DNA of 64,000 bases from Streptomyces sp. NBC_01803 (GTDB taxonomy: Bacteria; Actinomycetota; Actinomycetes; Streptomycetales; Streptomycetaceae): contig NZ_CP109073.1 in the NCBI RefSeq assembly GCF_035917415.1, positions 620,001 to 684,000 on the forward strand. The letters run 5' to 3'. The position numbers and the translations under genes were made by a program. The notes beneath the pieces were generated by a model. The model was not told the DNA's origin. It did no database searches and saw only the letters and a program-made list of their open reading frames with translations. Positions 24,952-33,251 of the stretch are shown here, piece after piece. Each line of letters begins with the position of its first letter. Position 1 is the first letter of the stretch.

Positions 24952-25575
24952 ATGCTCGTAGAGCAGAAAACGGGCGATTCCCCCGCGGCGGCGGACCGCG
25001 CCACCATCGGGGTGGTCCGCACGACCGTCCCGGCCCGCCTCGACCGGCCGCCGCGGTCCGGCTGGCACTGGCGGATCGTCATCGGCCCGGGCACGGTGTG
25101 GATCCTCGACGGGTTCGACGTCACCCTGGTCGGCACCATGGCGGAGCGGCTCGCGGAGCCGGACAGCGGCCTGAGCGTCACGTCCACCCGGATCTCGGGC
25201 CTGGCCGCCGCGCTCGGTGTGACGGGCGCCCGCGTCGGCGTCCTCCTCCTCGGCCGGCTGAACCGACGGATTCGGGCTCTTCGCGTCGGCCGGGGCCGGT
25301 TCCGCCTCTCTCACGGTGAGCGAGATCTTCCCCATGGAGACGCGCGCGAGGGCCATCGCCTTCCGCTCCGCGGTCGGCACGGCGGCGGGCGGGATCAGCC
25401 CTTCGCCGCTCTTCGCCTCGCTGACCGGGAGCGGCGTCCCCCGCGACACCGCGCTCGCGTTCTGTCCCGGCGCCTCCCTGATGGTCGCGGTCGGGCTCGT
25501 CGAGCTGTTCCTCGCGGTGAAGACCGGGCGCCGGGGGCTGGAGAGCATCGCCCACCCCGCTGTCGGCCGAGCCGG
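24952..25575 (+). pseudogene. MFS transporter pseudogene with large internal deletion
   Basis: The first part, in frame with 24952, reads as the start of a roughly 480-500-aa sugar-porter-like MFS protein: GWHWRIVIGPGTVWILDGFD, then the family motif EPDSGLSVTSTRISGLAAAL. At about 25268 the homology jumps to another frame and to the C-terminal part of the same family: SLTVSEIFPMETRARAIAF, GTAAGGIS, then ALAFCPGASLMVAVGLVEL and GLESIAHP. About 270 residues in between are missing. A single deletion with loss of frame explains the pattern. The following gene has its own ribosome-binding site. Confidence 0.8.
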
Positions 25576-25647
25576 AGGGGGCGGCGGCGGAGCCGGCCGC
25601 CGCCCGGCAGCCGCCGATACGCTGACCGGAACGATCAAGGAGAAGCA

Positions 25648-26478
25648 GTGGCCGCACCCCCCATCCACACCCTCAACGACACCCACGCCCTGCCCGCCAC
25701 CGGCTTCGGCACCTACCCGATGGACGACGCCGAGGCCGAGCGGGCGGTCGCCGGGGCGCTCGACCTCGGCTACCGGCTGATCGACACCGCCGTGAACTAC
25801 CGCAACGAGAGCGGCGTCGGCCGGGGCATCGCCGCGTCCGGGGTGCCGCGCGAGGACATCGTCGTCACCACCAAGCTGCCGGGCCGTCACCACGGCCACG
25901 ACGAGGCGCTGGCGTCGTTCGAGCAGTCGCGGGCCCGCCTCGGGCTCGACCGCGTCGACCTCTATCTCATCCACTGGCCCAACCCCCGGGTCGACAAGTA
26001 CATCGACTCGTGGCGGGCGATGATCAAGCTCCGGGACGACGGCCTGGTGCGGTCCATCGGTGTCTCCAACTTCACCCCCGGGCACATCCGGCGGCTGGCG
26101 GAGGAGACCGGCGTGCTACCGGCCGTCAACCAGATCGAGTTGCACCCGCTGCTCCCCCAGGAGGAAGCCCGCGCCTTCCACGCCGGGCACGGCATCGTGA
26201 CCGAGAGCTGGAGCCCGCTCGGCCGGGGCAGCGCCCTGCTGCACGACGAGAGGATCGCGCGGATCGCGGCGGCCCACGGCGTCAGCAGCGCCCAGGTGAT
26301 CCTGCGCTGGCACGTCCAGCTCGGCGCCGTGCCCCTCCCCAAGTCCGGCGATCCGGCGCGCCGGCGCGCGAACTTCGACGTGTTCGGATTCGCCCTGAAC
26401 GCCGCCGAGATGGCCGCCGTCGCCGACCGGCCGCACCGCCGGCTGGGCGGAGACCCGCGGGCCCACGAGGAGTTCTGA
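25648..26478 (+). CDS. Aldo/keto reductase
   Basis: A 276-aa NADPH-dependent carbonyl reductase of the 2,5-diketo-gluconate reductase-like AKR5 type. The tetrad can be placed: Asp in RLIDTA, Tyr in AVNYRNE, Lys in VTTKLPG and His in LYLIHWP. The NADP-binding C-terminal block reads PLPKSGDPARRRANFDVFGF. The start is GTG at 25648, with AAGGAG 5 nt upstream. The gene follows the MFS pseudogene and precedes 6-phosphogluconate dehydrogenase; a link to sugar-acid metabolism is possible but not shown. Confidence 0.9.
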   Translation: MAAPPIHTLNDTHALPATGFGTYPMDDAEAERAVAGALDLGYRLIDTAVNYRNESGVGRGIAASGVPREDIVVTTKLPGRHHGHDEALASFEQSRARLGLDRVDLYLIHWPNPRVDKYIDSWRAMIKLRDDGLVRSIGVSNFTPGHIRRLAEETGVLPAVNQIELHPLLPQEEARAFHAGHGIVTESWSPLGRGSALLHDERIARIAAAHGVSSAQVILRWHVQLGAVPLPKSGDPARRRANFDVFGFALNAAEMAAVADRPHRRLGGDPRAHEEF

Positions 26479-26558
26479 CCGGGCGGAGCGCGCGCGGGGA
26501 CGTCGGATACGCTCGCGCGACGGAACGCCGACCACCCGGGCCGACGTGCGAAAACGGC

Positions 26559-26613
26559 AGCTCAACGGCTCAACAGCTCAACGGCGCAACGGCGCAACGG
26601 CGCAAGGCTCAAC
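26559..26613. repeat. Seven 8-bp tandem repeats upstream of gnd
   Basis: The units are AGCTCAAC, GGCTCAAC, AGCTCAAC, GGCGCAAC, GGCGCAAC, GGCGCAA (one base short) and GGCTCAAC. The array ends 22 nt before the ATG of the 6-phosphogluconate dehydrogenase gene, so it is in the leader or promoter. Confidence 0.9.
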
Positions 26614-26635
26614 AGTGATGACGGGAGATGATGGC

Positions 26636-28072
26636 ATGGCGCGGCAGGCGCAGATCGGTGTCACCGGGCTGGCGGTGATGGGCCGCAACCTGGCCCGCAA
26701 CTTCGCCCGGCACGGGCACACCGTGGCCCTCCACAACCGGACCGCCGCCAGGACACGGCAGTTGGTCGAGGAGTTCGGCCACGAGGGCGAGTTCCTGCCG
26801 GCCGAGACGGCGGAGGAGTTCGTCGCCTCGCTGGAGCGCCCGCGCCGGCTCGTGATCATGGTCAAGGCGGGGGCCCCCACGGACGCCGTGATCGAGGAGT
26901 TCGCCGGGCTGCTGGAGCCCGGCGACATGATCGTCGACGGCGGCAACGCGCACTTCGAGGACACCCGCCGCCGCGAGGCCGCGCTGCGCGAGCGCGGACT
27001 GCACTTCGTGGGCTGCGGCATCTCCGGCGGGGAGGAGGGCGCGCTGAACGGCCCGAGCATCATGCCCGGTGGCTCGCCCGAGTCGTACGAGGCGCTCGGC
27101 CCGCTGCTGGAGAGCGTCGCGGCCAAGGTCGACGGCGAGCCGTGCTGCACGCACATCGGCCCGGACGGCGCCGGTCACTTCGTGAAGATGGTGCACAACG
27201 GCATCGAGTACGCCGACATGCAGCTCATCGCCGAGGCGTACGACCTGCTGCGCAACGTCGCCGGGTACGATCCCGGGCGGATCGCCGACGTTTTCCGCAA
27301 GTGGAACACCGGGCGGCTCGACTCGTACCTGATCGAGATCACCGCCGAGGTGCTGTCGCACACCGACGCCGCCACCGGCGGCCCGTTCGTCGACATCGTC
27401 GCCGACCAGGCCGAGCAGAAGGGCACCGGCCGCTGGACGGTGCAGACCGCGCTCGACCTCGGCGTGCCGGTCTCCGGGATCGCCGAGGCCGTCTTCGCCC
27501 GCTCGCTGTCCGGCCACGTCGAGCTGCGCGCCGCCACCCGTGACCTGCCGGGCCCGGTCCGGCCACGCCTGCACCCGGACGACGCGGCCCGTTTCACCGA
27601 GAACGTCGAACAGGCGCTGTACGCCTCCAAGATCGTGGCCTACGCCCAGGGCTGGCACCTGATCCAGACGGGCAGCCAGCAGTACGGCTGGGACATCGAC
27701 CGCGGCGCGGTCGCCGCGATCTGGCGTGGCGGCTGCATCATCCGGGCCCGGTTCCTCGACCAGATCCGCGCCGCCTACCGGGGCGGCGAGGCCGGGGTGA
27801 CGCTGCTGACCGACCCGACGTTCGGCGACGCCCTGCGCGACGCGCAGAACGCCTGGCGCCACGTGGTGGCCACCGCCACCGAACTGGGTGTGCCCGCGCC
27901 CGGGTTCTCCGCCGCGCTGGCCTACTACGACGCGCTGCGGGCCGGCCGGCTGCCGGCCTCGCTCGTGCAGGGCCTGCGGGACTACTTCGGCGCGCACACC
28001 TACCTGCGCACCGACCGGGAGGGATCGTTCCACACGCTGTGGGGCGGCGACCGCTCCGAAGTCGCGGGCTGA
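26636..28072 (+). CDS. gnd: 6-phosphogluconate dehydrogenase (decarboxylating, NADP+)
   Basis: A 478-aa enzyme of the oxidative pentose phosphate pathway, converting 6-phosphogluconate to ribulose 5-phosphate, CO2 and NADPH. The N-terminal Rossmann motif GLAVMG is at 11-16, and HNRT after the second strand indicates NADP preference. GGNAHFEDT and GISGGEEGALNGPSIMPGG form the substrate site. The catalytic Lys184 lies in HFVKMVHNGIEY, followed by the Glu in that block. The all-helical C-terminal domain is complete. ATG at 26636 is used, with GGGAG 8 nt upstream; an in-frame ATG at 26618 is less well placed. Confidence 0.95.
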   Translation: MARQAQIGVTGLAVMGRNLARNFARHGHTVALHNRTAARTRQLVEEFGHEGEFLPAETAEEFVASLERPRRLVIMVKAGAPTDAVIEEFAGLLEPGDMIVDGGNAHFEDTRRREAALRERGLHFVGCGISGGEEGALNGPSIMPGGSPESYEALGPLLESVAAKVDGEPCCTHIGPDGAGHFVKMVHNGIEYADMQLIAEAYDLLRNVAGYDPGRIADVFRKWNTGRLDSYLIEITAEVLSHTDAATGGPFVDIVADQAEQKGTGRWTVQTALDLGVPVSGIAEAVFARSLSGHVELRAATRDLPGPVRPRLHPDDAARFTENVEQALYASKIVAYAQGWHLIQTGSQQYGWDIDRGAVAAIWRGGCIIRARFLDQIRAAYRGGEAGVTLLTDPTFGDALRDAQNAWRHVVATATELGVPAPGFSAALAYYDALRAGRLPASLVQGLRDYFGAHTYLRTDREGSFHTLWGGDRSEVAG

Positions 28073-28087
28073 GCGCCGGTCTTCCCC

Positions 28088-28129
28088 GGCCCGGCCGGGC
28101 CGTCGCCACGGCGGCGCCCCGGCCGGGCC
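28088..28129 (+). terminator. Long GC hairpin after gnd
   Basis: GGCCCGGCCGGG (28088-28099) pairs with CCCGGCCGGGCC (28118-28129). The inner sequences CGTCGCC and GGCGGCG extend the stem with one mismatch around a 2-nt loop. It starts 16 bp after the gnd stop codon. Confidence 0.7.
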
Positions 28130-28140
28130 CACCCATGTCC

Positions 28141-28174
28141 CGCCTCGCCCGTCTCGCCCGCCTCGCCCGTCTCT
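28141..28174. repeat. Short tandem repeats CGCCTCGCC/CGTCTCGCC
   Basis: About four 9-bp units alternating CGCCTCGCC and CGTCTCGCC between the gnd terminator and the next gene. Confidence 0.8.
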
Positions 28175-28236
28175 CAAGTGGCAGCCCCTCCGGCGCCGGA
28201 GGAACATAGTGCGCAAACACGGGAAAAGAGGCACAC

Positions 28237-29208
28237 ATGCGCATGGGATACAAGCTGGCCGCCGAGGCGTTCGGGCCCAAGGAGCTCATCCGCCAGGCAC
28301 AGCTCGCCGAGCGGGCCGGATTCGACTTCGTGGAGATCAGCGACCACTTCCACCCCTGGCTGGACAACCAGGGCCATTCGCCGTTCGCCTGGACCGTGCT
28401 GGGCTCGATCGCGGCGAAGACCGAACGGATCGGCCTGGCGACCGGCGTCACCTGCCCCACCGTCCGCTACCACCCGGCGATCATCGCGCAGGCCGCCGCG
28501 ACCCTCTCGCTGGTCTCGGACGGCCGCTTCACGCTCGGCATCGGCTCGGGCGAGCGGCTGAACGAGCACGTCGTGGGGATCGGCTTCCCCGACTCCGTCC
28601 ACGTCCGGCACGAGCGGCTGTGCGACGCGCTGCACATCATCCGCCTGCTGTGGCAGGGCGGTTACCGCTCGTACGAGGGCAAGCACCTGCGGATCGAGGA
28701 CGCCCGGATCTTCGACCTGCCCGCCGAGCCGCCCGTGATCGCGGTCGCCGCCGGCGGCGCGGAGGCGGCGCACATCGCCGCGGACCTCGGGGACGGGCTC
28801 TTCGCGACGGAACCCAAGGGGGACATCGTCGCCACTTACCACAAGGCCGGCGGCACCGGGCCGCGCTACGCCGAGATGCCGATGGCCTGGGCACCCGACG
28901 AACACACCGCGGCCCAGGCCGTGCTGGAGACGAGTCGGTGGTCGATGCTGGGCTGGAAGGTCATGAGCGAGCTGCCCAACCCGGTCAACTTCGAGGCGGC
29001 CTCGGCCACCGTCCGGGAGTCCGACGTGCTGGAGCAGTTCGCCTGCGGATCCGATCCGGAGCGGTTCGTCGAGGTCGCGCAGCAATTCGTCGACGCGGGC
29101 TTCGACCACCTGGTGACACAGAACGCCGGACCGGATCCGGACGGCTTCATCGACTTCTACGAGCGCGAGCTCGACCAGCGGCTGCGCGCCCTGAAGCCCC
29201 GGGACTGA
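28237..29208 (+). CDS. LLM-class F420-dependent oxidoreductase, glucose-6-phosphate dehydrogenase-like
   Basis: A 323-aa luciferase-like (TIM-barrel) enzyme using the deazaflavin F420. It starts GYKLAAEAFGPKELIRQA and has SDHFHPWLDNQGHSPFAW, a close match to the F420-dependent glucose-6-phosphate dehydrogenase (Fgd) pattern with its catalytic His. GIGSGERLNEHVVG and FATEPKG are the F420 phosphate loops. It belongs to the Fgd-like family found widely in F420-making actinomycetes; true G6P specificity cannot be concluded. If it does oxidise glucose 6-phosphate, placement right after gnd would complete a route that reduces F420. ATG 28237 has AAAGAGG upstream; ATG 28243 is also possible. Confidence 0.87.
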   Translation: MRMGYKLAAEAFGPKELIRQAQLAERAGFDFVEISDHFHPWLDNQGHSPFAWTVLGSIAAKTERIGLATGVTCPTVRYHPAIIAQAAATLSLVSDGRFTLGIGSGERLNEHVVGIGFPDSVHVRHERLCDALHIIRLLWQGGYRSYEGKHLRIEDARIFDLPAEPPVIAVAAGGAEAAHIAADLGDGLFATEPKGDIVATYHKAGGTGPRYAEMPMAWAPDEHTAAQAVLETSRWSMLGWKVMSELPNPVNFEAASATVRESDVLEQFACGSDPERFVEVAQQFVDAGFDHLVTQNAGPDPDGFIDFYERELDQRLRALKPRD

Positions 29209-29210
29209 AC

Positions 29211-29250
29211 CGCGCGCGGGGACCGGCCGCCCGGTCCCCGCCCGCGCGCC
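29211..29250. terminator. Bidirectional terminator between convergent genes
   Basis: GGGGACCGG (29218-29226), loop CCGC, CCGGTCCCC (29231-29239), extended by flanking GCGCGC-type arms. It fills exactly the gap between the F420 enzyme (+) and the DyP peroxidase (-). Confidence 0.82.
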
Positions 29251-31179
29251 TCAGTGCGCGGTGTCGGTGTGCCAGAGGACGCTGCCGTCGGCGGCGCGGA
29301 TCACCACGTCGCCGTCGGTCTGGACCACGAGCACGGCCCCCGGGTGGGAGCCGAGCCGCTCGTTCTCGGGCGGCCACAGGACGTCGCCCTCGGTGTTGGG
29401 CAGCAGCAGCTCCCCGTCACTGGTGAACTCGGCGCGGACCGCCTTCAGTTCGATCTCCGGGTCAAGTCCCGTGCTCCAGATCTCCACCTCGTTCTCGTCG
29501 TGCACCACCAGGTTGCCGGTCAGGTCGTTGAAGCGCAGACGAGCCTTGAACGAGCTGATCACATCCCCGCGTTGGATCAGATCGGGAGCGGTGATCACCT
29601 GTTCCTTGGCCGGCCCCCCGCCCGGCGGAATGGTGCCGTCGGCGAGTTGCTTGAGCGCCGAGAGGGACGGCGTGAAGGCGTAGACGCATCCCTCGGTACG
29701 GACGAACTGCCGCAGGCTCAACTCCACGCTCGCCGTGGGCGTCTGGGTTCCGCCGGCGGGGAAGGCGACCTTGCCGCCCCGGCCGAGCACCGCGTCCTTG
29801 CCCACCTGGGGGGAACGCTCCGGGAAGTTGGATCCCTCGATCCACGTCCGCTGAACGAACTCGAACTGCTGGACGAGATCGGCCTGGTAGGTGACGAAGA
29901 CGAGACCCCTCGGCGCGTCCGGCCCGTTCGCCTCCCCGCCGGCCGGGTCGAACGGCATACCGTAAGGGATCCCCCGGCGCATGAGGCGCCTGCCGTCCAG
30001 CGCGCCCTTCTGGGCCAGCGGCTCCGGATCCGTCGTCCGGACCTTGAGGCCGTCGCGCGGATTGACCTTCCGGGCATGGGCGAAGAGCGGCGTGACGCGG
30101 CCGTCCGTGTCGTCCCGGTAGCTGATGTCGTTGTCCGTCTCCGCTCCGGGGCGCGCGGGCACGTCCGCGTCCGGGCTCTTGGCGACGGGCGTGCCGGACC
30201 GCCATCGGCCGAACAGCCGGGCGGCCAGCCACTCGGTGGTCGCGGTGTCCGGCACGGCCTTGGCGTCCTTGAGGACCTTGAGCTGGTCGGCGACCTGCGC
30301 CCACCAGCCCGGCACGTCCTGGGCCAGCCGGCGCACCACGTGGAAGGAGCCGTTCCGCATCCAGTCCGGCAGCGAGGCCGGCCTGCGGTGATCGGCCGGG
30401 TACTCCACGACGAACTCGCCGGGCGGGATGAGCCGGGTCCCGGGCTTGTCCTTCTGGTACTCGGGGTTGTCGGGGTCGGGCTCGTCGAAGTCCGCCACGC
30501 CGGGCTGGCTGACGGAGTCCTTGAAGCCGAAGTGCTCCTTGCCCCGCCGGTTGCCCTCCAGGGTCGCGCCCGACTGCTCGAAGGCGACCGCCAGCCGGTG
30601 GGCGGCGATCTCCTCCCGCTCCCTGGCCAGGGCCGCGCCCAGATCCGCGGCGCGGTCGGCCGCGACCGTGAGGATCACATGCACCGGCTCGCTGTGCTGG
30701 GCGCCGAAGAGCCAGTGCGCCGGGTCGTTGGCCTCGGTGTCGCCGAGCACCTCCTTGCGGGCGGCGGCGCCCTGCGCGAGGGCCTGCTGGGTGGTGCCGT
30801 TCGGCACGTCAGCGATGGGCGAGCCGCCCACGAGCTGTTCCAGCCCGGGGTAGGTGAAGCTGACCGAGCGCCACACGGCCCGCAGGCTCGCCGGGTCCGT
30901 GCCCGCCGCGTTGCGGCGCGCGGCGCTGAAGGTGGCGTTGAACGCGGCCACCTCCCGCGTGGTGGCGATCCGGTGGCGCAGCTTGGCCAGCCAGCGCCGG
31001 GCCTGCGTCGGATCCCCGATGGTGAGGAAGAGCAGCTGAACGTGATCCTTCCTGAAGCCCGCGAGGACGTCGCCCTGGATCTCGGCGCTCTCCCGGAGCG
31101 GTAACGAAGCCGCGGCGGCCGTGCTCTGCCCCGGAATGACGGAGCGCACGGCGGCAGAACCTGCGGCGGTTTGGGTCAT
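29251..31179 (-). CDS. DyP-type peroxidase with C-terminal B-lectin domain
   Basis: A 642-aa haem peroxidase. Residues 30-540 hold the dye-decolourising peroxidase domain: the distal Asp221 in GFKDSVSQPG, an Arg in FHVVRRLAQD, the proximal His368 in FAHARKVNPRDG, and MRRGIPYG. The canonical GxxDG is altered, with Ser in place of the second Gly after Asp221. The last 100 residues (NLVVHDENEVEIWSTG, then DGDVVIRAADGSVLWHTDT) are repeated mannose-binding B-lectin-like units with bulb-lectin QxDxNxVxY-like spacing. No Tat or Sec signal is obvious. ATG 31179 has GGAG 6 nt upstream. DyPs oxidise dyes and lignin-like phenolics with H2O2; the lectin tail suggests binding to polysaccharide. Confidence 0.85.
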   Translation of the reverse strand: MTQTAAGSAAVRSVIPGQSTAAAASLPLRESAEIQGDVLAGFRKDHVQLLFLTIGDPTQARRWLAKLRHRIATTREVAAFNATFSAARRNAAGTDPASLRAVWRSVSFTYPGLEQLVGGSPIADVPNGTTQQALAQGAAARKEVLGDTEANDPAHWLFGAQHSEPVHVILTVAADRAADLGAALAREREEIAAHRLAVAFEQSGATLEGNRRGKEHFGFKDSVSQPGVADFDEPDPDNPEYQKDKPGTRLIPPGEFVVEYPADHRRPASLPDWMRNGSFHVVRRLAQDVPGWWAQVADQLKVLKDAKAVPDTATTEWLAARLFGRWRSGTPVAKSPDADVPARPGAETDNDISYRDDTDGRVTPLFAHARKVNPRDGLKVRTTDPEPLAQKGALDGRRLMRRGIPYGMPFDPAGGEANGPDAPRGLVFVTYQADLVQQFEFVQRTWIEGSNFPERSPQVGKDAVLGRGGKVAFPAGGTQTPTASVELSLRQFVRTEGCVYAFTPSLSALKQLADGTIPPGGGPAKEQVITAPDLIQRGDVISSFKARLRFNDLTGNLVVHDENEVEIWSTGLDPEIELKAVRAEFTSDGELLLPNTEGDVLWPPENERLGSHPGAVLVVQTDGDVVIRAADGSVLWHTDTAH

Positions 31180-31406
31180 GGATTCTCCGAATTCGATGCG
31201 ATCGGGAACGCGCCGGCGCGGATGTGCCCGGACGCGCACGGAACCTATCGGCCCGCTGGCACGGCCGGGCCGTCTCCTTCGCCAAACCACCCAACAGAGG
31301 GCAGTTTGTGGCATCGACCCTACCGATGTTTCCGTTTCCGCCGCACTGGTTACCCGGGGCGCGGGCCGGAGATGGTCACGCCGCACGCACAAGGAACGGT
31401 GAGAAT

Positions 31407-31949
31407 ATGCGGATCGCATTTGTGATGGCACACGAAGGCGTCGAGCAAATCGAACTGACGTCGCCCTGGCAGGCGCTCGTGGAGACCGGGGAGACGCCGC
31501 AGCTCATCTCCACCAGGCCCGGCAGCGTCCAGGCGTTCCATCATCTGGACAAGGCGGACACCTTCCCGGTGGACGACACCGTGGAGGGCGCGTCCCCGGA
31601 GGACTTCGACGCCCTGGTCCTGCCCGGCGGCGTCGCCAACCCGGACGCCCTGCGGATGGACCGGCGGGCGGTCGCGTTCGTCAAGGCGTTCTTCGACGCC
31701 CGCAAGCCCGTGGCGGCGATCTGCCACGCGCCGTGGAGCCTCATCGAGGCCGGCGTGGTGCGCGGCCGGACCATGACGTCCTGGCCGAGCCTGCGCACGG
31801 ACCTGCGCAACGCGGGCGCCACCTGGGTGGACGAGCGGGTGGTGGTCTGCCACGAGGGCCCCAGCGCACTCGTCACCAGCCGCAAGCCGGACGACCTGGA
31901 ATTCTTCAACGACGCGATGCTGCGGGAGTTCGGGAAGGTCGCCGTGTGA
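31407..31949 (+). CDS. DJ-1/PfpI family protein (class I glutamine amidotransferase-like)
   Basis: A 180-aa flavodoxin-like protein of the DJ-1/ThiJ/PfpI superfamily. The nucleophile elbow AICHAPW places the reactive Cys at 106, and the family acidic residue is in GVEQIEL near the N terminus. VLPGGVANPDALR is the conserved glycine-rich strand. Relatives include PfpI/YhbO-type stress proteins reported as proteases, chaperones or glyoxalase/deglycases; the exact reaction is disputed. It starts at ATG 31407 and is divergent from the DyP gene, with the Vms1-like gene 49 bp downstream. An oxidative/carbonyl-stress role fits the neighbours. Confidence 0.9.
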   Translation: MRIAFVMAHEGVEQIELTSPWQALVETGETPQLISTRPGSVQAFHHLDKADTFPVDDTVEGASPEDFDALVLPGGVANPDALRMDRRAVAFVKAFFDARKPVAAICHAPWSLIEAGVVRGRTMTSWPSLRTDLRNAGATWVDERVVVCHEGPSALVTSRKPDDLEFFNDAMLREFGKVAV

Positions 31950-31998
31950 CGGCCGCCGCCCGCGATCCCCAGACGTACCGGACGCACCGGAGGAAGCC

Positions 31999-33165
31999 AT
32001 GAACCTAGCGTTCCTCGACCCGCTGCTGCACAAGCCGGGGCCCTGGGCCTCGGTGTACTTCGACACCTCCGACGCGACCGAGGACGCCGCCGCGGTCCGG
32101 GAGTTGCAGGCGCGCGGCGCCCGCGACCGGCTGGCCGACCTGGGGGCGGACGAGGCGACGTGCCGCGCGGTGTACGACACGCTCGGCGGGCTGGCCCCGG
32201 ACGACGCGGGCCGGGCGGTCTTCGCGACCGACGGCGAGACCGTGCTCGACGTGCCGCTCGCCGCGCCGCCCCCCTCCCCGCCGCTGACCAGCTGGGCCGT
32301 GCTGCCGCGCCTGGGACCGCTGCTCGACTACGGCGAGCGGGATCCGACCTGCCTGGTCGCGTTCGTCGACCGCAGGGGCGCCGATCTGCAGCTGCGCGGC
32401 ACCCACGGCCGACCGCGCCCGGCCGACGAGGTGCGCGGCCGGCAGTGGCCGATGCACCGCACCGGGCGGGCCGACTGGTCCGAGCGGCACTTCCAGCTCG
32501 CCGTCCAGAACACCTGGGACGAGAACGCGGCCCGGATCGCCGAGCGACTGGCCGCCGACGCCGAGCGGGCGCACGCCGAGATGCTGGTGCTCGCGGGCGA
32601 CAGGCGGGAACGGCGCGCGGTGCGCGAGCGGCTGCCCGAGTCGCTGCGCGAGGTGACCGTGGAATCCGACCACGGCGGCCGGGCCGCCGGATCCTCCCCC
32701 AGGCTGCTGGACGCGGACATCGCCCAGGCGCGCGAGGACCTGGCGCGGGAGCACACCACCGAGGCGCTGGAGCGGTTCGAGGCCGGCCGGATGCCGGCGC
32801 ACGGCCGCGTCGACGCCGCCGAGGGCGTGCCCGCGCTGGTCGACGCCGCGCGCGAGCACCGCATCGACACACTGCTGGTGCGCCTGGACGGCCCCGACCT
32901 GCACCAGGACGTGTGGGTGGGCCACGAGCCGGACCAGCTGGCGGTGCGCCGCACCGACTCGCGCTACCTCGGCGAGCCGGCACCGGCCGCGGCGCGCGCC
33001 GACGACGCGCTGCTGCGCTCCGCGGCGGCGACCGGCGCGGACGTGGTGGCCCTGCGCGGGGCGGGCGCGGGCACCGGGGCGATGCCGGTCGGCGGCCTCG
33101 GCGCGCTCCTGCGCTGGCCCTACACGGACGGCGTGCCCGGCGGGGGCCACCGCGCGACGGCCTGA
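31999..33165 (+). CDS. Rv2629/Vms1-like eRF1-fold protein
   Basis: A 388-aa protein resembling the actinobacterial Rv2629 family, now grouped with Vms1/ANKZF1-type peptidyl-tRNA hydrolases (eRF1-like fold). The opening WASVYFDTSDATEDA and the middle HFQLAVQNTWDENAARIAERLA are typical. The last third contains the eRF1-domain-3-like ALVDAAREHRIDTLLV. The catalytic Gln expected in Vms1 (GSQxT loop) is not obvious, so activity is uncertain. In mycobacteria Rv2629 is hypoxia-associated. It is the middle gene of a set DJ-1 - Vms1-like - transketolase with short gaps, probably co-transcribed. Confidence 0.78.
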   Translation: MNLAFLDPLLHKPGPWASVYFDTSDATEDAAAVRELQARGARDRLADLGADEATCRAVYDTLGGLAPDDAGRAVFATDGETVLDVPLAAPPPSPPLTSWAVLPRLGPLLDYGERDPTCLVAFVDRRGADLQLRGTHGRPRPADEVRGRQWPMHRTGRADWSERHFQLAVQNTWDENAARIAERLAADAERAHAEMLVLAGDRRERRAVRERLPESLREVTVESDHGGRAAGSSPRLLDADIAQAREDLAREHTTEALERFEAGRMPAHGRVDAAEGVPALVDAAREHRIDTLLVRLDGPDLHQDVWVGHEPDQLAVRRTDSRYLGEPAPAAARADDALLRSAAATGADVVALRGAGAGTGAMPVGGLGALLRWPYTDGVPGGGHRATA

Positions 33166-33251
33166 CCATCCCGGGTCCGGCCCGCCCCGGCGTCGTTAGG
33201 CGCCGGGGCGCCTGGGTACCCGCACGCGCACGGTTCAACCAGGAGGCTCGT

